Positions 60,494 to 64,000 of a DNA stretch of 64,000 nt are shown here, piece by piece. Origin of the DNA: Catellatospora citrea (GTDB lineage: Bacteria > Actinomycetota > Actinomycetes > Mycobacteriales > Micromonosporaceae). The stretch covers positions 6,572,001 to 6,636,000 of the forward strand of contig NZ_RAPR01000001.1 of the NCBI RefSeq assembly GCF_003610235.1. Direction: 5' to 3'. The stretch's first letter is position 1. The number at the start of each line of letters is the position of its first letter. The position numbers and the translations under genes were made by a program. The notes below the pieces were generated by a model that was not told the origin of the DNA, made no database searches, and saw only the letters and a program-made list of their open reading frames with translations.

Positions 60494-62089
60494 TCAGGTC
60501 ACCGTGACCGCGAGCGTCTGCCAACCTGTCGCGCCGTCGGGGAACGGGTCGGCCCGCTGTTCGGTCTGCACCGCGCCGGTGCCGTCGACGGCGCGTACCC
60601 GCAGCGTGTGGCTGCCGGCGGTGGTGGCGGGCCAGTCCCACACCCACTGCACCCAGGTGTCGGTGGACGGCACCGGCAGCAGCCGGGCCTGCTGCCACGG
60701 CGTGTCGTCGACCTGGACCTCGACCGCGCTGATGCCGCGGTGTTGCGCCCAGGCGACCCCGGCGACGGTCACCGTGCCCGCCGGGAGCTGCGCGAACGCC
60801 TTGGGACGGTCGATGCGCGAGGCGGTCTTGACCGGGCCCATCGCGGCCCACCCGCGCTGCACCCAGTACGCGTCGAAGCTGCTGAAGGTCGACAGCTCCA
60901 GTGACGTGATCCATTTGGCGGCGCCGACGTAGCCGTAGAGGCCGGGGGTGAGCATGCGGACCGGGAAGCCGTGCTCCAGCGGCAGCGGCTGGCCGTTCAT
61001 GCCCAGCGCCAGCATCGCGTCGCGGCCGTCGAGCACGGTGGCGGTCGGAGTGCCGATGGTGATGCCGTCCGCGGCCCGGGCGACGATCTGGTCCGCGCCG
61101 GCCTGCACGCCGGCGGCGCGCAGCAGCGGTGCCAGCGGCACCCCGAGCCAGCGGGCGTTGCCGACGTACGGGCCGCCGACCTCGTTGGACACGCAGTTGA
61201 GCGTGATGTCGCGTTCGATCAGGGGTTGTTTGAGCAGGTCGTCGAAGCTGAGTTCGACGGGGCGGTCGACCATGCCGGTGATCTGCAGGCTCCACTGGCG
61301 CGGGTCGATCCGGGGCACGGTCAGCGCGATGTCGACGCGGTAGAAGTCCTGGTTGGGTGTGTAGAAGCCGGGTGTCTGCTCCGGTGGCGGTCCCGGGTCG
61401 GCGGGAGCGGGCAGCGTGATCGCGCCGCGGGCCTCGTCGGCGGCCTGGGTGCCGCTGCGGCGGATGATCGCGGCGAGCCCGCCCGCGAGCGCGGTGCCCA
61501 GCGCGACCAGCCCGGCCGCGACGAGGAAGGAGCGCCGTCCAGTGCGGCCTGGTGCGGTTGCCGTCTCGTGGACCGGCGGTGTTCCCGACTCCGGCGCAGT
61601 CGCGGGTTCGGTCGTGCCTGCGGCTGGGCTCGTCCCGGCCGCCGGGGATGGGGGCGGGGGTGCGGTGACGGCTTTCGGGGCCAGCCAGGCCAGCAGGCCG
61701 GCGGAGACGGCTCCGGCGAGCAGGGCGGGCAGGGCGTCGAGCGGGCGGGCGCCGGGGCGGGCCAGCGCGGCGGCCGCGCCGACCAGGCCGAGTGCGCCGA
61801 TGGCGAGCAGTGCGGCGGTGCGGTGGCGCACCGCGAGCACCCCGACCGCTGCGGCCAGGGCCGCGAGTACGACCAGGATGGTGCCGATGAGCAGTGGTTT
61901 GTCGTTGGTGCCGAAGGTCGCGACCGCGTATTCCTTGATCGGCGTCGGGGTGGCGTCGATGACGGTGCCGCCGATGGCGACCAGCGGGGAGGACTCGGGT
62001 CGCACCAGCGAGGCGACGAGTTCGGCGGTGGCCATGCCGCCGGCGGCGGCCAGCAGCCCGCTCAGCGCGGGACGGATCAGACGTCGCAT
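60494..62089 (-). CDS. Molybdopterin-dependent oxidoreductase, sulfite-oxidase-like, membrane-anchored
   Basis: About 531 residues. Three to five N-terminal spans (ALSGLLAAAGGMATAELVASL, LIGTILVVLAALAAAVGVLAV, LLAIGALGLVGAAAALA, FLVAAGLVALGTALAGGLAAI) precede an outside catalytic domain with YTPNQDFYRVDIALTVPRIDPRQWSLQITGMV, the molybdenum-ligand Cys299 (ITLNCVSNEVGG), GFPVRMLTPGLYGYVGAAKWIT and a C-terminal Mo-co dimerisation part (GVAWAQHRGISAVEVQVDDTPW to TQWVWDWPATTAGSHTLRVRAVDGTG). The sulfite-oxidase fold is clear; the substrate is open. GAGGAGG precedes ATG 62089. It follows the fasciclin gene and may be SigK-controlled. Confidence 0.92.
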   Translation of the reverse strand: MRRLIRPALSGLLAAAGGMATAELVASLVRPESSPLVAIGGTVIDATPTPIKEYAVATFGTNDKPLLIGTILVVLAALAAAVGVLAVRHRTAALLAIGALGLVGAAAALARPGARPLDALPALLAGAVSAGLLAWLAPKAVTAPPPPSPAAGTSPAAGTTEPATAPESGTPPVHETATAPGRTGRRSFLVAAGLVALGTALAGGLAAIIRRSGTQAADEARGAITLPAPADPGPPPEQTPGFYTPNQDFYRVDIALTVPRIDPRQWSLQITGMVDRPVELSFDDLLKQPLIERDITLNCVSNEVGGPYVGNARWLGVPLAPLLRAAGVQAGADQIVARAADGITIGTPTATVLDGRDAMLALGMNGQPLPLEHGFPVRMLTPGLYGYVGAAKWITSLELSTFSSFDAYWVQRGWAAMGPVKTASRIDRPKAFAQLPAGTVTVAGVAWAQHRGISAVEVQVDDTPWQQARLLPVPSTDTWVQWVWDWPATTAGSHTLRVRAVDGTGAVQTEQRADPFPDGATGWQTLAVTVT

Positions 62090-62111
62090 GGGAGTCCTCC
62101 TCGGAGGATTG

Positions 62112-62174
62112 GGGAAGGGCGCCTTCCGCACGGAAGGCGGGCGGAGCCGTTGCTGCGGCGAAGGCGCCCTTCCC
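62112..62174. repeat. Dispersed palindrome copy D with compensatory change
   Basis: GGGAAGGGCGCCTTC (62112-62126) and GAAGGCGCCCTTCCC (62160-62174) are perfectly paired over 15 bp with a 33-base loop that holds a partial GGAAGGC. Relative to copies A-C the stem has A-T changed to G-C in both arms, so pairing is kept. It lies after the fasciclin stop at 62183 and before the molybdoenzyme start. Confidence 0.8.
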
Positions 62175-62182
62175 GCCGTCCG

Positions 62183-62827
62183 TCAGGACGGAGGCATGAG
62201 CACGCTGTCGACGAGGTAGACCACGCCGTTGCGAGTCTGGATGTTGCCGCAGACGATCATCGCGGTGTCGTTGACCTTGAAATCGGTGCCGCTGCCGGTG
62301 ACCGTGATGTCCTGGCCTTCGAGCGTCTTGTGGGTGCCGGCGAGCGCGTCGGGCGCGGTCTTTCCGGATACCACGTGGTAGGTCAGGATCTTCTTGAGCA
62401 TGTCCTTGTCGGCGAGCACCTTGTCCAGGTCGGCCTTCGGGATCTTCGCGAAGGCCTCGTTGGTCGGTGCGAAGACGGTGACGGCCTCGGCGCTGTTGAG
62501 CGTGTCGGCCAGGTCACCGGCCTGAATGGCGGCGACCAGCGTGGACAGCTGCGGGTTGGCGGCTGCCGCGGTGGCCACCGGCTGCTGGGCCATCATCGCC
62601 AGGCTGCCCGGGTTGGCCGGGTCGGTGGGGATGCCGGCGCAGGCCGGTCCGAACTCGCCGCCGGTGGTGCCGCCGGGCATCGACGGCAGGGCCGTCGGCA
62701 CCGTGGTCGGCAGGGCGGTCGGCTGCGTGGCCGTCGTCATGGTCTCGCTCCCGCAGGCGCTGAGCGCCAGCGAGAGCGAGAACGCGGCGACGGCCGCGAG
62801 CGCGGTGAGCTTCCTCTTCCCGTACAT
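62183..62827 (-). CDS. Fasciclin (FAS1)-domain lipoprotein
   Basis: 214 residues. Signal peptide with lipobox LALSAC (Cys25), a Thr/Pro-rich linker, and a single FAS1 domain (about 85-214): NPQLSTLVAAIQAGDLADTLN, EAVTVFAPTNEAFAKIPKADLDKVL, LTYHVVSGKTAPDALAG, then FKVNDTAMIVCGNIQTRNGVVYLVDSVLMPP. The TVFAPTNEAF and HVV..(H/K) patterns are the family markers. In mycobacteria the FAS1 proteins MPT70/MPT83 are in the SigK regulon; here SigK and RskA genes lie just upstream. ATG 62827 with GGAGG. Confidence 0.93.
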   Translation of the reverse strand: MYGKRKLTALAAVAAFSLSLALSACGSETMTTATQPTALPTTVPTALPSMPGGTTGGEFGPACAGIPTDPANPGSLAMMAQQPVATAAAANPQLSTLVAAIQAGDLADTLNSAEAVTVFAPTNEAFAKIPKADLDKVLADKDMLKKILTYHVVSGKTAPDALAGTHKTLEGQDITVTGSGTDFKVNDTAMIVCGNIQTRNGVVYLVDSVLMPPS

Positions 62828-62866
62828 GACGGTGGTTCCTTTCCTCCGGTGAAAACCTCCACCGGT

Positions 62867-62895
62867 GATTCGACACTGAACCCGTCATGGTTTGG
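62867..62895 (-). promoter_or_regulatory. Candidate SigK-type promoter of the fasciclin gene
   Basis: On the minus strand, CCAAAC (62890-62895) and CGAATC (62867-62872) are separated by 17 bases, and the start codon is about 40 bases downstream of the -10-like element. The spacing and the CGAAT core resemble the mycobacterial SigK promoters (CCATCC-N16/17-CGAATA). The match is partial. Confidence 0.4.
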
Positions 62896-62926
62896 AGCGA
62901 TTAGCGCGATTTTTGTCGGTTTTTTT

Positions 62927-63664
62927 CTATTTCATGGGTATCTCGGCAATGATGGGCAGTGTCGGGCTGGCCGAACCACCGGCCGGCTCCACGGTCAGGC
63001 CCATCGCGTCGGCGGCGTTGACCCCGCTGACCAGGTGCGTGGCGGTGCCCTGCCCGGCGGCGAGCACCCCGGCCGAGTGCGGCGTCGTGCCCTCCATCAG
63101 CCAGAACTGGTACGCCTTCTGCGCCCCCGGCGAGTGCGTGGCCAGTAGGATCACCGCGGCGTCCTGGCTGGGCGAGGCCACCACGGTGACCTTGCCGCCA
63201 CCGGCCACGTCGGAGGTGCGCACCGTCGCGTCCTGCGCGGTCAGCACCGCCTGCGTACGCGCCAGCTCCTGCTGCGCGGCCTGCGCCGTGGCCCGCTCGT
63301 CGCGCAGCCGCTGCTCCTGCACCGTCCAGGTCGCCCCGCCGACCAGCGCCGCGACCAGCAGGCATGCCGCCGTGGTCAGCGCCGCCGGATGCCGCCACCA
63401 GCGCGTGGGCTCGCGCCGTACGCGCACCGGCCGGGCCGGCGGGATCTGCCGGGTGCGCCGCACCGCGGCCAGCACGTTGTCCCGCAGCGCCGGCGGCGGC
63501 ACCGACCAGGCGTCGTCGGCCAGCCGCGCCACGGTCTCGTTCAGCTCGGCCACCTCGGCCGCGCACGTCTCGCACCCGCGCAGGTGCTGGATGAACGTCT
63601 CGCGCTCGGACTCGTCCAGCGCGTGCAGCACGTACGGACCCGCCAGAGAGTGAATCTCGCTCAT
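62927..63664 (-). CDS. rskA: RskA-like anti-sigma factor
   Basis: 245 residues. Zinc-binding anti-sigma domain at the N-terminus (GPYVLHALDESERETFIQHLRGCETCAAEVAEL, His27-x3-Cys31-x2-Cys34), one membrane span (about 95-116, ALTTAACLLVAALVGGATWT), and an extracytoplasmic C-terminal domain (about 117-245, with QKAYQFWLMEGTTPHSAGVLAAGQG and GLTVEPAGGSASPTLPIIAEI) of the RskA type. It sequesters SigK at the membrane until proteolysed. Its ATG overlaps the SigK stop (63661-63664). Confidence 0.9.
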   Translation of the reverse strand: MSEIHSLAGPYVLHALDESERETFIQHLRGCETCAAEVAELNETVARLADDAWSVPPPALRDNVLAAVRRTRQIPPARPVRVRREPTRWWRHPAALTTAACLLVAALVGGATWTVQEQRLRDERATAQAAQQELARTQAVLTAQDATVRTSDVAGGGKVTVVASPSQDAAVILLATHSPGAQKAYQFWLMEGTTPHSAGVLAAGQGTATHLVSGVNAADAMGLTVEPAGGSASPTLPIIAEIPMK

Positions 63665-64000
63665 GCCGACACCTCCACGCCGAGGCAGTCGCGCAGCCGG
63701 ATCAGGCCGTCGCGCATGCGGGTCTTCACGGTGGGCAGCCCGGCGCCCAGCAACTGGGCGACCTGCTGGTAGGTGTAACCGCCGTAGTAGGCCAGGGTGA
63801 TCGCCTCGCGCTGCAGGTCGGTGAGGGTCTTGATGCACCGGCGCACCTGCTGGCGCTGCAGCCGCGCGGTGGCCTGCTCGACCACCTCGTCGGCGGGCGT
63901 CTGCGTCGCCTCGGGCGCCATCCGCTGCACCCGGTCCAGCGCGGCCTGCTCGGAGCGCACCCGGTCCACGGCGCGGCGGTGGGTGATGGTGAAGACCCAC
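63661..64000 (-). CDS. sigK: ECF sigma factor, SigK-like (partial, 5' end beyond window)
   Basis: 112 residues of the C-terminal half are visible, running off the window end. It starts inside region 2 (VFTITHRRAVDRVRSEQAA) and includes region 4: CIKTLTDLQREAITLAYYGGYTYQQVAQLLGAGLPTVKTRMRDGLIRLRDCLG. Overlap of the stop with the anti-sigma gene (ATGA) and the pairing with RskA support SigK. By the mycobacterial model it transcribes the fasciclin gene and its own operon. Gene symbol assigned by analogy. Confidence 0.88.
   Translation of the reverse strand, partial: WVFTITHRRAVDRVRSEQAALDRVQRMAPEATQTPADEVVEQATARLQRQQVRRCIKTLTDLQREAITLAYYGGYTYQQVAQLLGAGLPTVKTRMRDGLIRLRDCLGVEVSA

Noticed and set aside
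60494..62131. Longer molybdoenzyme start at 62131
   Set aside because: The extra 14 residues (RKAPFPNPPRRTP) are read from the palindromic repeat; GAGGAGG directly before ATG 62089 decides the start.

Overview
The window is 64 kb of GC-rich chromosomal DNA (strongly GC-biased third codon positions, many GTG starts, 4-bp ATGA/GTGA start-stop overlaps) from a filamentous actinobacterium. Gene content (SARP regulator, SigK/RskA pair, Tex, Spo0M, F420-type LLM oxidoreductase, SigB/F-type sigma factor, secreted CBM2 and CBM5/12 proteins) and the style of intergenic palindromes fit Micromonosporaceae best; the family assignment is inference. Apart from repeated palindromes there is no transposase, integrase, phage gene, CRISPR array, tRNA or rRNA, so this reads as ordinary chromosome. 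No stretch above about 300 bases lacks a gene.

Layout: (1) 1-5.4 kb: tail of a secreted chitin-binding protein and a GlcNAc-kinase-like gene; an ArsR-type repressor plus MFS exporter behind twin operators; an AraC regulator with a VOC protein; an LLM oxidoreductase. (2) 5.4-14.7 kb: membrane-anchored and secreted proteins, among them a Gly-rich/Ig-like/choice-of-anchor-P protein and a PA-domain subtilase, then a large STAND-type ATPase lacking the usual LuxR tail. (3) 14.8-22.4 kb: Tex, an alpha/beta hydrolase under a palindromic operator, an MFS exporter, a multicopper oxidase and an AlkZ-like winged-helix protein. (4) 22.4-27 kb: amidase, EcsC-like protein and a LacI regulator, followed by a secreted CE1 esterase-CBM2 with a readable promoter and two palindromic operators. 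(5) 27-39 kb: CutA, DUF998, a 14-TM exporter, a UvrA-like ABC-F/UvrA paralogue, a VOC protein, Spo0M, a flavin reductase, DUF2277, a 7-TM-like protein, and a divergent GlxA-type regulator/MFS pair. (6) 39-44.4 kb: glycosyltransferase and glycogen-debranching-type enzyme in a coupled pair, a SigB/F/G-type sigma factor, YbjQ, NUDIX. (7) 44.5-52.7 kb: SARP-NB-ARC-TPR regulator beside a MacA-MacB-like exporter operon, AI-2E family membrane protein. (8) 52.7-60.5 kb: an Hsp70 ATPase domain fused to a WD/propeller-like region, two unrecognised proteins, a histidine kinase/response regulator/membrane protein operon, a lipoprotein and an ACT-domain protein. (9) 60.5-64 kb: sulfite-oxidase-like molybdoenzyme, fasciclin lipoprotein, RskA-like anti-sigma factor and SigK-like sigma factor (cut by the window end).

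Two cross-cutting points deserve attention. First, at least eight strong intergenic inverted repeats sit immediately after gene 3' ends; four of them belong to one sequence family (core AAGGGCRCCTTC) and differ by compensatory changes that keep pairing, so they look like dispersed terminator/REP-like palindromes. Second, several regulator-target pairs carry visible operators (ArsR/MFS, LacI/esterase, GlxA/MFS, orphan TetR-like site at the hydrolase, tandem direct repeats ahead of the subtilase). The least conventional protein is the Hsp70-propeller fusion. I did not find a clearly novel multi-gene system; candidates are ranked in the findings.
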